From NCBI GenBank assembly GCA_033675265.1, contig JAUJYZ010000455.1:111666-175665 (forward strand): a stretch of DNA of 64,000 nucleotides, written 5' to 3'. Shown here in pieces: positions 53,799-64,000 of this stretch (position 1 is the first letter of the stretch; each line of letters begins with the position of its first letter). Under the pieces are notes generated by a model. It saw nothing but the letters and a program-made list of their open reading frames with translations, made no database searches and was not told the origin of the DNA. Position numbers and translations under genes: made by a program. Source of the stretch: Actinostola sp. cb2023 (Eukaryota > Cnidaria > Anthozoa > Actiniaria > Actinostolidae).

Positions 53799-55770
53799 TA
53801 AATATTTCATGTTTTCTTAAACTAGTTTTTCAAGCATTCTATTAGTTAAGGTATCAGGATATGTTTTTTTTAGCATTTTTAAATATTTTGAATAAGCTTT
53901 CCTTTTTCTATGACTTGCTTTAAAATACGATAGGTGTATGATACAACAAATGACCGAGTAAATATCTACAAATTACATACTGATGCGGCAAAGGATTTAT
54001 CTAAATCTGTCTTTATAATAACGTGGTTCGATAAAAAGTCGTACGTCCATGTATATATATACCAAATGCGATACATGTAGTAGTAGTAAAGATAAAGTAG
54101 TAGTACTAAGAACTCTGACTTCGATCGTTACGAGCAACATCAAGCCCTTGGGTTGTAAACTGCTTCACTTTAGCGGCTTCTCATCTCATTTATACACTCT
54201 GTAATACTAGAATAATATTAAGAAAAGGGAATCTTGATATCATTTAATCAATATTGGAATAAACAAGACCTTTTCATTGACAACTCTTCGTGCTTACCTC
54301 CGCCATCTCGGATTTGCGTACCGTATGTTGTTATTGCACGTGACTTAATGTTTTGATTTGATGCCAGAAACAGCGCGCAGATCCGTGACGTCAGGCCTAT
54401 AGCCAAATCTGGCTATACCCTGGACTGATTAATGGTATGAATGTTGACATCCTATAAGACTTAACTATAACTAGACGCTCCACATAGCGCGCTCTCGATG
54501 GGCTGAAACAAGTTACCGTTGTAAACTGACATAGAAGAACCGTCAGTTACATTATGGTTCTGAGTCTTATATGTAGTCTTGTAAACAGACAGTGGTAAAT
54601 TACAAGTATACAATAATAAATATATTTACTAGGCTTGTGTCTGTAATTTAATGTATTCATTTAATTTACTTAAGGACATAAATAAATAATCCCTGTGCGG
54701 GAATTCCCAGGAGCCCTTGCGGGCGGTCTTGACCACGAGGGTCAGCCATGTTGATGGGTCTTTTTCGAGTTTGACATTGATACTGGACTGTTTTAAGATG
54801 TGAACTAGTTTTGTGCTGAATTCCCGAATCCGCACATGTGTAAGTTTCAGATTTGCGTAGACCCACATAGCTATATGTAATCTATTATTGACAGTATTCT
54901 TTTTCCCCAGCGAATCCTCTTGTTAATGTAAATGCGAACCCGAGACCCGAGTTGGAATGTGACATAAGGATTTCGAATTTTGAGCATTAAAACTAGTCTA
55001 AGACTTCATGAACAACCAGAAAACGACTTAACAACTGGTGTGTTTTTACGAATACGATCTTAAACGTTTCAGCGTTCGTACTGGTAATCTACTGGGTCCA
55101 CTGGGGTCATGACCACGTTCACAATCACGTCTAGCACTTATAAGACTACAGTTACAGAGCTGTATAATAAATAAACTGAGATCTGTATATTCTGTTACAT
55201 GGATCTACCGCGAACGTCGTGTGCGTTTGTATGTGGAGTGAGCATATTAGACTTGGCAGCATTCATGGTTTACAACGGCAAGTTTACACTATTTCACACT
55301 TTTTTTCAAAGCATGTGCTCGACCGAAGACCAATAGAGCATGCAAGGACAAGCGTATACGTAAGCATATTTACATTCGCTCTCATTCACACTAAATACGC
55401 TTTCATTCGCACTACATTCGGCTTGTTCGTCGTGTCGTCGGAGTCATTGAGCCGTCCAGCGGTGTTGCAAAGAAACGACAGCTTTGTAACCTTTCCTTGA
55501 AATGACGAAGAAAAGAGCCCATTTTATCACTTGATTGTCGTTTTTGAAAAGTATTTAATCCTGTTATGTTGTGTTTGATGACCTCAATCTACCAGCAAAG
55601 GAGCCGGAGAACGAAAGAAGAACGAAGTAAGACATTCTAACTTTTCTGTATGTTTCTCTCACCTATGATTTAGGCTTTGAAATTAGTAAGTTATGAATAC
55701 CTCTTATATCCTGACGCGACTCGATGCTTGTGGAAGTCAGCATTTGTTTGTGTTTGTTTTTTTTAAACAG
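53799..55770. other. Region without recognisable gene
   Basis: Open frames such as 54629-54868 (minus) and 55219-55500 (plus) have no recognisable domain. The N-terminal exons of the EXO1-like pseudogene should lie here but I cannot find them. Confidence 0.45.
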
Positions 55771-56544
55771 AGAAAGAGAGAGAGAGAAACGAAATAGAAG
55801 AGCTGTGGAACAGAACAATGCAGACTTATCTAACCGATTACTTGGCCAGGCGTCATCGATAACACATGAAGATGTCACAAATTGTATCATGGTAAACTTA
55901 AATCTAAATCAATACATGTAAATGCAAGCAACCAAATGTAAACCTCATGTAGATTTATATTTTTTAGCTGTGTATAAGCCAAGGCGTTATGTACGTTGTA
56001 TCGCCGTATGAATAAGACGCACAGATTTCATTTTTGTTAAAAGCGGGCATGCTAATTTGGCAATTACCGAGGACTCTGATCTGCTTGCATATGGATGCGA
56101 ACAAGTTAATTTGAGCTTACATGGCTACACTTCAGATGAAGGAATTAATGTATATGCACCCGTCATTTTTAATTAGATTGTGGTGAAGCTTCGTCTGGAT
56201 GGATATGGGGAATATTTGTCCCTTTCAACCGTTTTAAGCGATCTGAAAGTCAACATGAACCAGTTTTTAGATTCCTGTATAGCTGCTGGGTGCGATTATT
56301 TAAAAAAATGTTCATGGCATAGGAATAAACAAAGCCTTCCAGATGCATTTGGAACCTGCATCCACAGGTGGGTTTTCGAACTCGATGATAGCAAAAAGTG
56401 CACCACAAGGCTACAAAGACGACTTTGTAAGGGCACAGTCAGTGTTCCACCATCAAACTATTTTTGATCCAGTTACTCTCAAGACCAGGCCAATTCATGA
56501 ATGGATCACTCCACCATCAAAGGAGCTACAATATTACTGTGGAA
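55771..56544 (+). pseudogene. EXO1-like (XPG/FEN1 family) nuclease pseudogene
   Basis: This is a relative of exonuclease 1, a 5'-3' double-strand exonuclease of mismatch repair and recombination. Exon 55771-55891 gives the linker helix (EREREKRNRRAVEQNNADLS, SITHEDVTNCIM). Exon 55978-56104 gives the XPG-I core: GVMYVVSPYE, then a TAA in place of the Ala codon of the conserved YEADAQ motif, then DAQISFLLKAG, a one-base loss near 56048, and HANLAITEDSDLLAYGCEQ. Exon 56177-56544 continues VVKLRLDGYGEYL and CIAAGCDYL. A frameshift in an A7 run (56302-56308) follows, then the helix-hairpin-helix NVHGIGINKAFQM and GYKDDFVRAQSVFHHQTIFD. The XPG-N exons and the C-terminus are missing. Three lesions make it inactive. 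Confidence 0.8.
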
Positions 56545-57320
56545 TGTATCCTTAATTAAAAAGAACCCCATTAAATTTTAGAATCGTCTAACTAAATGTA
56601 GACAAGTCAGGGCTCTTACTTAGCCTGCGTACAAGGCTCTTTCTCATTCTCCCTTTCCCGGGCCCCTAAAAGAGCCTCCTTGTACATGTATGTAGGCTAG
56701 GGCTCCTATAATTTTCTGAAATTTTGCCACACATTTATTTTAAAATCAGAGGGTTCTATATAAATTAATGATGAGGGGGTGGGGTGATTGCAGAGTGTAA
56801 TTGATGACCCCCTAGCTTTTTGGTAAGTGCAGACCATAATGAAGGTGCATGATTTGTATTTATTTTTAGTCTTCATTCCTATCCCCATTCTATTTAATAT
56901 GCATTAAATTTTAGTACATATCAATTATATTGCATTTAATTGTTCAACTTTCAATTGCATATTGATTGGGATTATTACATGAACTCCATGATTTGCCTTC
57001 ATAGAATTCAACAACAAACAATAACAGTCAAGTTCAGAACCATGGTCACCCTCAGCAAGGTTTGTTGGTCTAATATTATCAAAAATGTTAAAGCTGTGGT
57101 CGTTTTACTGTACTTTTAGCGACATACTGGCAATGAATATGTATATGCACCCACACTTTTGATTAATTTTATCACATTTTTTCTATAAGTTGATTTGACC
57201 ACTCCTAACTTGCTAAATACATACTTTTCTATTACAATTACTATAATTCAAATTACAATTACTATAACTGCCAAAAAAATATTCACATTATAACCGGAAA
57301 CTTTTTTCACCTAGCCAGTT
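56545..57320. other. Region without recognisable gene
   Basis: AT-rich spacer. Short repeats such as ATTACAATTACTATAA (57235-57265) only. Confidence 0.5.
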
Positions 57321-57321
57321 A

Positions 57322-57490
57322 TGACAGATTGAAGAAAGGATTGATGCAATGGAAGTGCCTTCTGACATTGACAGGCTTCCAAAACGCATAACAAGCAATG
57401 CTGGGTCCTACACTGCAGAGCAATGGAAAAATTGGACACTTATACACCTATTTCAAAAAAACGTTGGCATCGGAAATCTAAATATTTGAC
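57322..57490 (+). pseudogene. Exon-like fragment resembling a CACTA/Tnp2-type transposon protein
   Basis: An open stretch encodes ERIDAMEVPSDIDRLPKRIT and SYTAEQWKNWTLIHLF. The RLPKRI ... T-A-E-Q-W-K-N-W pattern resembles a conserved block of Tnp2-type transposon proteins. No other part of such a protein is found nearby. The assignment rests on this block only. Confidence 0.35.
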
Positions 57491-57894
57491 CGTAATAGAA
57501 CATTGACAGAAATAAAAACAGCACATCACGTCATTAAATATGCGAAATGCCTATCTTACTCCTCCTTAGTATAGTCGATAGATCCTTTGATATGTCGGCA
57601 ACAATTAATTTGAATTGGTTGTTGACATGAAGGACTATCTTTTGGAGCATTGTGCGGAAATAATTAAACTGGCAAAAGACCATGCTTTGAGATTTGAGTA
57701 CTTTGGAGCATGTGGAGCGAAGTACTAGATATAGTCTAGAGAACAGCTGGAAGAGACCTATAACACATAAAAAGTGCTGGTTCACACTGTAGATTGACCC
57801 GCATTTGCCATTTGATAGAAGCGAACTATCAAAACGAAAGTGGCAGGAGTATGATACATTCAAAAGTTATACGTCAGTAGTATAGAGTGGGGGG

Positions 57895-58160
57895 ATCTAG
57901 CACAATCAAGGGAATACCCCTTGGGTGTTGCCCTCGTTCCCTCGGGTGGATTCCCCAACTTTGCTTGAACTCCCCTTGGTCCCTTGGGCGTTGCCCCCTT
58001 GGGTGCATTCCCCCAACTTCTCTTGAACTCCCCTACCTATAATTTTTACATCAAGAAATGTGGATGTGGAAATCGCGAGAACCGGCAGGGTTTTCTTTTC
58101 TACTCGCCCAGGAAGGTAGCGACGAGAAAAGAAGCCCCTGCCGGTCCTCGCGATTTCCAA
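57895..58160. repeat. CCCTTGGG-rich imperfect repeats and a GC-rich hairpin
   Basis: About 57906-58035 holds two imperfect ~62-bp units built on CCCCTTGG(G), GTTGCCC and TGAACTCCCC. It is followed by an inverted pair GGAAATCGCGAGAACCGGCAGG (58068 onward) and its complement (to 58157), with arms ~36 bp long. This is a MITE-like hairpin next to a minisatellite. Confidence 0.75.
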
Positions 58161-58382
58161 AAATTATGGTCTATTCGACAAAAACCTGTATCAAAACCGG
58201 TTTTGTATGCAAATGTATTCACAGGCATGACAGTATCTCTCGCAAGGTATTGCTGGCTCATTTCTCAAAAACATAGCGGAATCATCATTCATCGAACTTT
58301 TGATGTCATCTGTAGACCAGTGTTTATTGCATTTCAGAAATACTAAGATAAAAATAAAATCACATCGTTTATCAATTGTCAG

Positions 58383-60470
58383 CTCTTGCTGCCAAAGTCC
58401 TTTCTGAGAAAGGATTCAACTATCCTTCATCACCGTGTATTTTAGTTGTTTTTCCACTTAACTCTTTGATCAACGATCAAATAACTGCTTGTGAAAGTGT
58501 AGGCCTAAAGGCCTACAAGCTAGATTCGGACTCAATTGCTGAAGCTGGAAAGTTAGACATATGGTTTAGTAGTCCTGAAATACATGAAACGCCAGCCTGC
58601 CTTGATGTGATTCAACAACAAAACCAACGACTTATTACTGTTGTAGTTGACGAATCTCATTGTACTGTGAATTGGTAATGTCAGATAAGTAATATCAGAT
58701 CATTGTATTAATCACTAACTTAATCACTCTATTGCAATGTTATAATGTTAATTTTACAATGAATTCAATGTACATGTATAACTAGTCAGGTCTTCATGTC
58801 GCTACACAAACGTCCTGGTTATTGTTTTATTGTTGTTCTATGTATAAACAACAGCTAGGACAATAGCAGAGAAAACAATCGGTTTTGATGAGGTTCAGTA
58901 ATTATATAAGAACCTGTTAGAAAGATAATTTTATAATACCCAGCGCCCCTATATGTCAGGCGCCCCTATACCCTGGTCTAACTTTATGTCATTGCCATCT
59001 GATAACTTTACAATGGCTACAGGGGTATGTATGGCTGTTGGCAAACATCATCCCTTCAGAGAATCATTTGGGAGAGTTGGAAATGTAAGGGCATTGACTA
59101 AATCACCAATCCTCTGCCTAACTGCAACAGCAAGCAAAGCTACAAGAACAAAAATAATCAAACAACTCAACAGGAAAAATGTGGAGCTCATCTGACTGTC
59201 CAAATAAAGACAATATAAAAATGTAATTTAAAAAATCTAAAGCTGACCTGGAAGAAACATTTCACTGGCTGATTAAATCATTGATAGAACAAAAGTATAA
59301 TGCAGGTCAATTAAAGACTGTGGTGAACTTTACACTGTATTTAAGGACAAAGTAGGTATAATATGTGACCTCTATGCAATGTATCACAGCAAAACACCCA
59401 AGAATATTCAAGATAGAGTTTTTATCTCCCTCATGGAAACTAAAAAATAAATATAAATAAAATAACACTTTATTTAATGAGGATGTAACAGATAAAGCTA
59501 TGCTTTTTTTCCAAATCTGGTCCTCCTGAAATGAAACTGAAACTGAAATAAATATTTTTTAAGAAACCCAACTGGCAAGGAGGCGAACCAGTTGGCTATT
59601 TACAAGCATGGTCGAGAAACTGAATTTGAACTAGGGATTGCCCAGAACAAATACAGTCGCAGCTAGTGGACAGAGCGGGACTCGAACTCGGGGTCACCGG
59701 ATTCTGAGACCGACGCTCTAACCACTCGACCATGCTGCCTCCTAATGACAATACAAGAGTGGTGTTTGCCACAAGTGCATTAGGAATGGTAGTAAACAGT
59801 CCTAATGTAAGTTTTGTTTGGCACTGATAAATTGGTTGTGGTGGTCGGGATGGAAAATTATGTCAAGCCATATTATACTATCACTGATATCATCTAGCAC
59901 ATTGTCTATGAGAAGCTTTATCAAAAATGTATATGGCCAGTGAAGGAGAACAATTATCAGCAATTAATTCAAGGAAAAATCTACTAACCATGTATGTGAA
60001 CAAAAATGTAACTGTAAGTTCAGACGACTGTGCATTTAGCAAAGAGGACGTCTAGAACAATGCATCTTCCCAATTTACATGTAGCAACATTGATGATGAT
60101 GATCAAGTGCTCCTCAGAGAGCTACTTACAACAGTTGCAAACAACAGTAACCAACATAGTTTACTATTCGGGACAAGAAACCTTATTGCAGCTTCATCAT
60201 CATCATCATCATTCTCCAGCACTTCTTGATGACATTGTTAATTCAGCACATTACATCTTCTCTGTTGATTTCATAATGGAAAAAAAATGGTATATTTGAC
60301 AGTACCCTTGCCTATGAGTTCCTCACAGTATTCGATGAAGTTTTTTGGGACATCGAGGAAGCTGAACTAACAAAGGCTCTGCAAATTATAGATGAACAGG
60401 TGTAAGATGAGGCCAGTGATATGTTTACTTGCATACCTGCGTGGTGCACAAACAGTGATTCAGACATAAA
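58383..60470 (+). pseudogene. Second RecQ-like helicase pseudogene, SINE-interrupted
   Basis: The exon at 58383-58674 encodes motif Ia VVFPLNSLINDQI and motif II VVVDESHCTVNW (donor TTG|GTAATG). The exon near 59023-59195 encodes KHHPFRESFGRVGN and motif III ILCLTATAS, then a stop. Downstream fragments read LYAMYHSKTPKNIQDRVFIS (about 59368-59430), RVVFATSALGMVVNSPN (motif V, about 59760-59810), and GGRDGK (motif VI, about 59842-59860). Traces of the C-terminal extension (FLTVFDEVFWDIEEAELTKA) follow near 60320-60380. Motif I is not found. Stops, phase errors and an inserted SINE (59535-59743) make it a clear pseudogene. It preserves the domain-2 motifs lost from the 18.7-kb copy. Confidence 0.75.
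59535..59743 (-). mobile_element. tRNA-derived SINE 2
   Basis: On the minus strand it begins AGGAGGCAGCATGGTCGAGT. Box A is TGGTCGAGTGG (59732-59722) and box B is AGTTCGAGTCC (59688-59678), with a full tRNA-like head. The body contains AGCCAACTGG...CCAGTTGGGT and ends TTTCAGTTTCAGTTTCATTT. It has inserted between the motif IV-V region and motif V of the helicase pseudogene. Confidence 0.85.
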
Positions 60471-61014
60471 TGACTGTTAGAGTGGCTTACCTTACCCTGG
60501 GTTAGCATCAAATTGCTTTGTCATATCATTGAAAATTTTAACTTGTGAGATAGGCATTTGCATGTTATCAAGGGTATATTTTGTGGTTTGAAAATATTTT
60601 TAGCTTGAACATTCAAACCAGTTTGATTGTTTGTTTCCATTGTCTGATAAACATTATTTATGAACTAGGACAATAGAAAATATAACCTGCTTTGGAAATT
60701 TTACCGGGGTGGGAGGTGGGGGGTTCTCTTTGTTCAAGTGATCGGCGGTCGGTTTTGAAAACGACCCCTAAAAGGTATGCATAAATTTAAAAGAGCTGTT
60801 GAAGCCATGTTGATTTTAACCCCTAAAAGGTACGACCCCATATATGGCGAAAAAGTGATTGTGCTGATATCATTTTAATCAGTGACTGGACAACATATAG
60901 CCTGAATATCAGCCACCTCCTCTGGGTCAATATTTTCCCCGAGCGAGACGTCTGAACTCCGAAGTCGATAATCATGTCCAGTGACGTCACTACGCCGGAA
61001 GAACGACGTCTCAT
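60471..61014. other. Region without recognisable gene
   Basis: Spacer with a duplicated ACCCCTAAAAGGTA box (about 60765 and 60819). No gene is seen. Confidence 0.5.
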
Positions 61015-61187
61015 CCTGCATTGAATCACTAGAATCATACTTCAAACCCAAAAGAAACGTGGTCTATGAATATGGATGTGTACGCCAACAAACTACGAAA
61101 ATTAGCCTCTCCTGTAACTTCGGCGAACTGACAGACGAACCTATCAGATATCGTCTAGCAACTGGACTACAAAACAAACATACCTAA
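61015..61187 (+). pseudogene. Ty3/gypsy-type gag fragment
   Basis: The frame encodes SLESYFKPKRNVVYEYGCVR and, ~10 residues later, CNFGELTDEPIRYRLATGL. These two blocks belong to the capsid region of metazoan Ty3/gypsy gag, where they are normally further apart, so an internal deletion is likely. No protease or polymerase follows. Confidence 0.6.
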
Positions 61188-61479
61188 AGTGCACCTAACC
61201 CCTATTTTGGTTCCGATTTTAAATAAAAGTTATTATATTTTAAAGAATTTCTGTGAAGAAAAAAATCGATTTCAATCAATTCCTGATTTTTTATCACGTC
61301 TCAAAGTTCGGTGAATTGGGCCTTTGAACTCCCTGTGTCGTCCCAACATCGAGCGAAAAAAGGAGAATGGGTCTAGCTGGGTTGTGACGTCTACCCAGGG
61401 ACGCGGAGTCGGCATTTCTATACAATCTTTGTCTTTGAAAGATCACAGTCTCGTTGTAAAATAAAAAACTACTAAAAGA

Positions 61480-61944
61480 ATGCCAAACCGGTGTATTGTT
61501 TATGGTTGTAGCAACTTGCCTAACCTCAAGGAAGGTATTGCCCTTCACAACATCCCATTCTGGGGAGATGAACGGCCAGAAACCAAAAAGAGACGCGAGA
61601 GATGGGTTAACTTTGTGCAGACGAAGCGAGCAAAGTGGAAACCAACTAAAGGGTCGTCGATCTGCTCCAAACATTTCCAACCAGAAGATTTTGTCAGGCT
61701 ATTTTTGTTGATGCCCGACCAAGGGGAACCGATCATACCAAGACTTGAAAGGGACGAAATCGGTGTGACTGCTTATCCTTCAATCCAAGTGCCTTCTGAA
61801 CTTGAAGCAAGACCCATGAGTGATAGAAGCAGAGGAGGGTGAGTAGCGTCACTTGGTTAGTTGGTGTCTATATTATAATTAACTCATATCATTAGGTTGA
61901 ATTTGAATTGCTTCTGATAACCTTTATTGATTTTCAGGCATTAA
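61480..61944 (+). CDS. THAP-domain protein, 121 aa, two exons
   Basis: Exon 1 is 61480-61838 (ATG in AGAATGC; donor G|GTGAGT). Exon 2 starts at 61938 (TTTTCAG|G) and ends at a TAA after two codons, giving 121 aa. The THAP finger spans ~residues 1-95: Met-Pro-x-x-Cys start, C-x4-C (CIVYGC), a conserved Trp (RERWVNF), then C-x2-H in SSICSKHFQPEDF. This is the C2CH zinc-dependent DNA-binding fold shared by P-element transposase and host transcription regulators. The LKPDAVPTIF-type end is diverged (EIGVTAYPSI). Almost nothing follows the finger, so the protein is either a stand-alone DNA-binding unit or a 5' fragment of a longer THAP gene with other splice choices. The finger is intact. Confidence 0.8.
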
Positions 61945-62740
61945 AATCTATCATAAGAGAATCAAACACAGTTGATGATCCGAGCAAGGGCGCTAGGACA
62001 AAGACGTTGTGTGTATTTGAATAGTAATAAATATGCTACGAGTTGTACTTATCTGTTGTCGATTCTTATTCTTGTTTGTCCCTTATTAGATGCCTGGCCA
62101 AACGAACGTTTCAATTTGAATATATATGTCAGTTCCAGTCCGCTATATGTTGTCGTTTCTTATTCGGACGTATCATTGACCTTTCTGGCCTCTGTTGTCC
62201 CCTACTAGTTGCCAGTAAGTTGATTCCTGGCCAAACGAACGTTTCGATTTGAATTTATGTTCCAGTCCGCTCTCTGCCAAACGTATAGTTAGTTATCAGT
62301 GTTAGCTAATAAGTTAATCAAATTCGCCCTAGCATCACTAGAAGAGGAGGGGGTAGGCAAACAGAGGCTTATCTATTGTCCTCTCGTCTGCTGCTATAAT
62401 TGAATTATTTTGACAGGTACGGGAGCAGGCGACGACAGACTTGACTTAACTTACCCGACTAACGCTCTTACCGAGGGCACCCATGAGCGGATCAAAGTTC
62501 GACGCTAAACTGATAAACAAAGCGTGACTGCCCGGCAGGATATCAGTTCAGTTCAAGTAGCAACGGATTATCTTCACTACAAATCATATAAGACATATAT
62601 ATATGTTAGCTCGTTTCCACTGGACAGCATTTAGGGTTAACTATTAAAAAAGATCAAGAAGATGATATGTGGTAAAGGAGGATATAACAAATGTAAATAA
62701 AACTCCATAAATGATGGAATTATACAACCGTACGTACGTG
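61945..62740. other. Region downstream of the THAP gene without recognisable gene
   Basis: A direct pair GCCTGGCCAAACGAACGTTTC (62092) and CCTGGCCAAACGAACGTTTC (62226), with flanking CAGTTCCAGTCCGCT/TTCCAGTCCGCT, indicates a local tandem duplication of ~135 bp. No gene is seen. Confidence 0.5.
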
Positions 62741-62772
62741 CTTAGGGGCCATCGACATATTCACCTTTCCCC

Positions 62773-64000
62773 GCTTAACGTCCACTGGACGTTTAGGGGG
62801 GGAGGGGGGTAAGGCGGGAAAAAATTTGGACGTTAGTGTGGAGCATTTTTGTAACAAATATTTTTTTACTTCATGTTGAAAACAAAAAGAAAGCAAAGAT
62901 AAAACGAACAAACTGGTGGTCCGTTCTAACAAACTTCGGGTGTTATATAAATAGATTCTGATATAAACTATCGAAAATCATGGACGGCCAGCTCTGTTTG
63001 CGGTGGCTTGCACCCAAGTACGTTAAGGCCTGGGATGGACGTGAAAACGAGGCTAAGCCTATTTTATTTTGCTGTTATGACAGGTTTTGCTCGAAATTCA
63101 CGAAATTTCTCACAGGTATATAACTTTACGAGTTTCAACTTTTACGATAATAATATATGTGATAAAATGATCACGTGACCTCTTGCCTCACTCCCATGTC
63201 CCTCGAAAATTTGTATTAAAATGGAGTGATGGGTATTTTATGTATGACAAATGTTATCCCATATTTTCGTTTGTTTTTGTGACAGGTATAAGAATCTGCC
63301 CTCACACCTGAACAACTAATTAGTATTAAGGAGATATTTGACAAAATAGGTCACGTGACCTGGAGGGTCAATCATATTGAAGCGAATATCTCCTTAATGC
63401 ATATTAGTTGTTCAGGTGTGAGGGCAGATTCTAATACCTGTCACAAAGACAAACGGAAATGTGGCATAACTTTTGCCATACATAAAATACCCATCACCCC
63501 ATTTTAATTCAAATTTTCGAGGGACATGGGAGTGAGGCAAGAGGTCACGTGATCACTTTATCACATATATCATTATCGTAAAAGTTGAAACTCGTAAAGT
63601 TATGCAGCTGTGCAAAGTTTCGTGAATTTCGAGCAAAACGTGTCTTAACAGCAAAATAAAATAGGGTTAGCATCGCTTTCGCCTCCACAAAATGGCGGAG
63701 GACTGACCGAATATAGTGTGCACAAGTAATAGCCAGAATTAGTCGTAGAGGCAAGATATAGAGATACAAAAGAATTGTTATTAAGGAGAATGAAGTGAAC
63801 TATGGAATGGGGGCAGTTTTGAGGATTTTCCAGTGGTATAAAGAACCTTGGACTGTTGTTTGCTACCGTTTGTTTTGAGTCATGTTGCTGAATGCAAAAC
63901 CATTCCCACGCATTTTCAATACGAAAAACAGGAAATTCCAAGTGGACGTTAAGGAGGAGGGGAGGGGGGGTCTGACCTAAACGTCCAGTGGACGTTAAGC
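62773..64000. mobile_element. ~1.2-kb segment with inverted ends (right end at the window edge)
   Basis: GCTTAACGTCCACTGGACGTTTA (62773-62795) is repeated in inverted form at 63978-64000, exactly at the end of the window. Each end is also an internal near-palindrome (AACGTCCACTGGACGTT). A G-rich stretch follows each end on the inner side. A 620-bp palindromic element is nested between them. The true right boundary may lie outside the window. Confidence 0.6.
63049..63675. mobile_element. ~627-bp foldback element with ~280-bp arms
   Basis: The left arm (GGCTAAGCCTATTTTATTTT... to ...AATTAGTATTAAGGAGATAT) is the near-perfect reverse complement of the right arm (ATATCTCCTTAATGC... to ...AAAATAGGGTTAGC). 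The centre is the perfect palindrome GGTCACGTGACC. Open frames inside the arms are by-products of the symmetry. Confidence 0.9.

Noticed and set aside
59678..59732. Functional tRNA gene
   Set aside because: The A and B boxes are present, but the body continues as a SINE without a matching acceptor stem or terminator at the expected place.
61294..61736. Minus-strand frames across the THAP exon
   Set aside because: They are antisense shadows. The plus strand encodes an intact THAP finger.
63545..63941. Open frames at the right edge of the window
   Set aside because: They follow the palindrome symmetry and carry no domain.

Overview
The window looks like accessory, repeat-dense nuclear DNA of a marine invertebrate animal, most likely a cnidarian and possibly a stony coral. 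The evidence is AT-rich sequence, short GT-AG introns, tRNA-derived SINEs, Penelope-like retroelement tails, a THAP gene, DUF6589-type genes, coral-style RecQ-like helicase copies, and dozens of foldback (inverted-repeat) elements. The taxon is inferred from family content only. Nothing bacterial is visible. I see no intact conserved housekeeping gene; nearly everything recognisable is a mobile element, a domesticated or decaying transposon gene, or a pseudogene.

Layout. 1-5.4 kb: unrecognised AT-rich DNA with several MITE-like foldbacks. 5.49-17.8 kb: a tandem array of four copies of a ~2.92-kb unit, interrupted by 2.3 kb that holds a 120-bp-period minisatellite. The array carries two exons of a P-loop (Walker A) protein and a frameshifted second coding segment. 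18.7-20.8 kb: a broken RecQ-like helicase gene with a 225-bp inverted duplication in its first intron, ending in a Penelope-like tail and a hammerhead-like motif. 21.1-24.3 kb: the two halves of a C2H2/DUF6589-type gene in head-to-head orientation. 24.9-37.4 kb: an ~12.5-kb segment bounded by long inverted arms. Inside it lies a 5.96-kb element with perfect 29-bp terminal inverted repeats and two apparently intact, convergent, intron-containing genes: a 138-aa unknown protein and a 734-aa Mutator-like transposase. Next to that element is a decayed C2H2/DDE-like transposon gene.

37.9-38.5 kb: a gag-like CCHC zinc-knuckle ORF. 38.5-43.15 kb: a large foldback element with ~0.98-kb arms. 43-55 kb: mostly fragments, including a Penelope tail with a second hammerhead-like motif between ~125-bp direct repeats, a second decayed C2H2/DDE-like gene, an acidic/coiled-coil fragment and several MITEs. 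55.7-56.6 kb: an EXO1-like (XPG-I) nuclease pseudogene. 58.4-60.5 kb: a second RecQ-like pseudogene with a SINE inserted. 61.0-62 kb: a Ty3/gypsy-type gag fragment and a compact THAP-domain gene. 62.7-64 kb: nested palindromic foldbacks.

The best candidate for an undescribed system is the two-gene Mutator-like element at 25,803-31,765. Its transposase is associated with a small unknown partner, a layout reminiscent of the mudrA/mudrB pair of plant MuDR.
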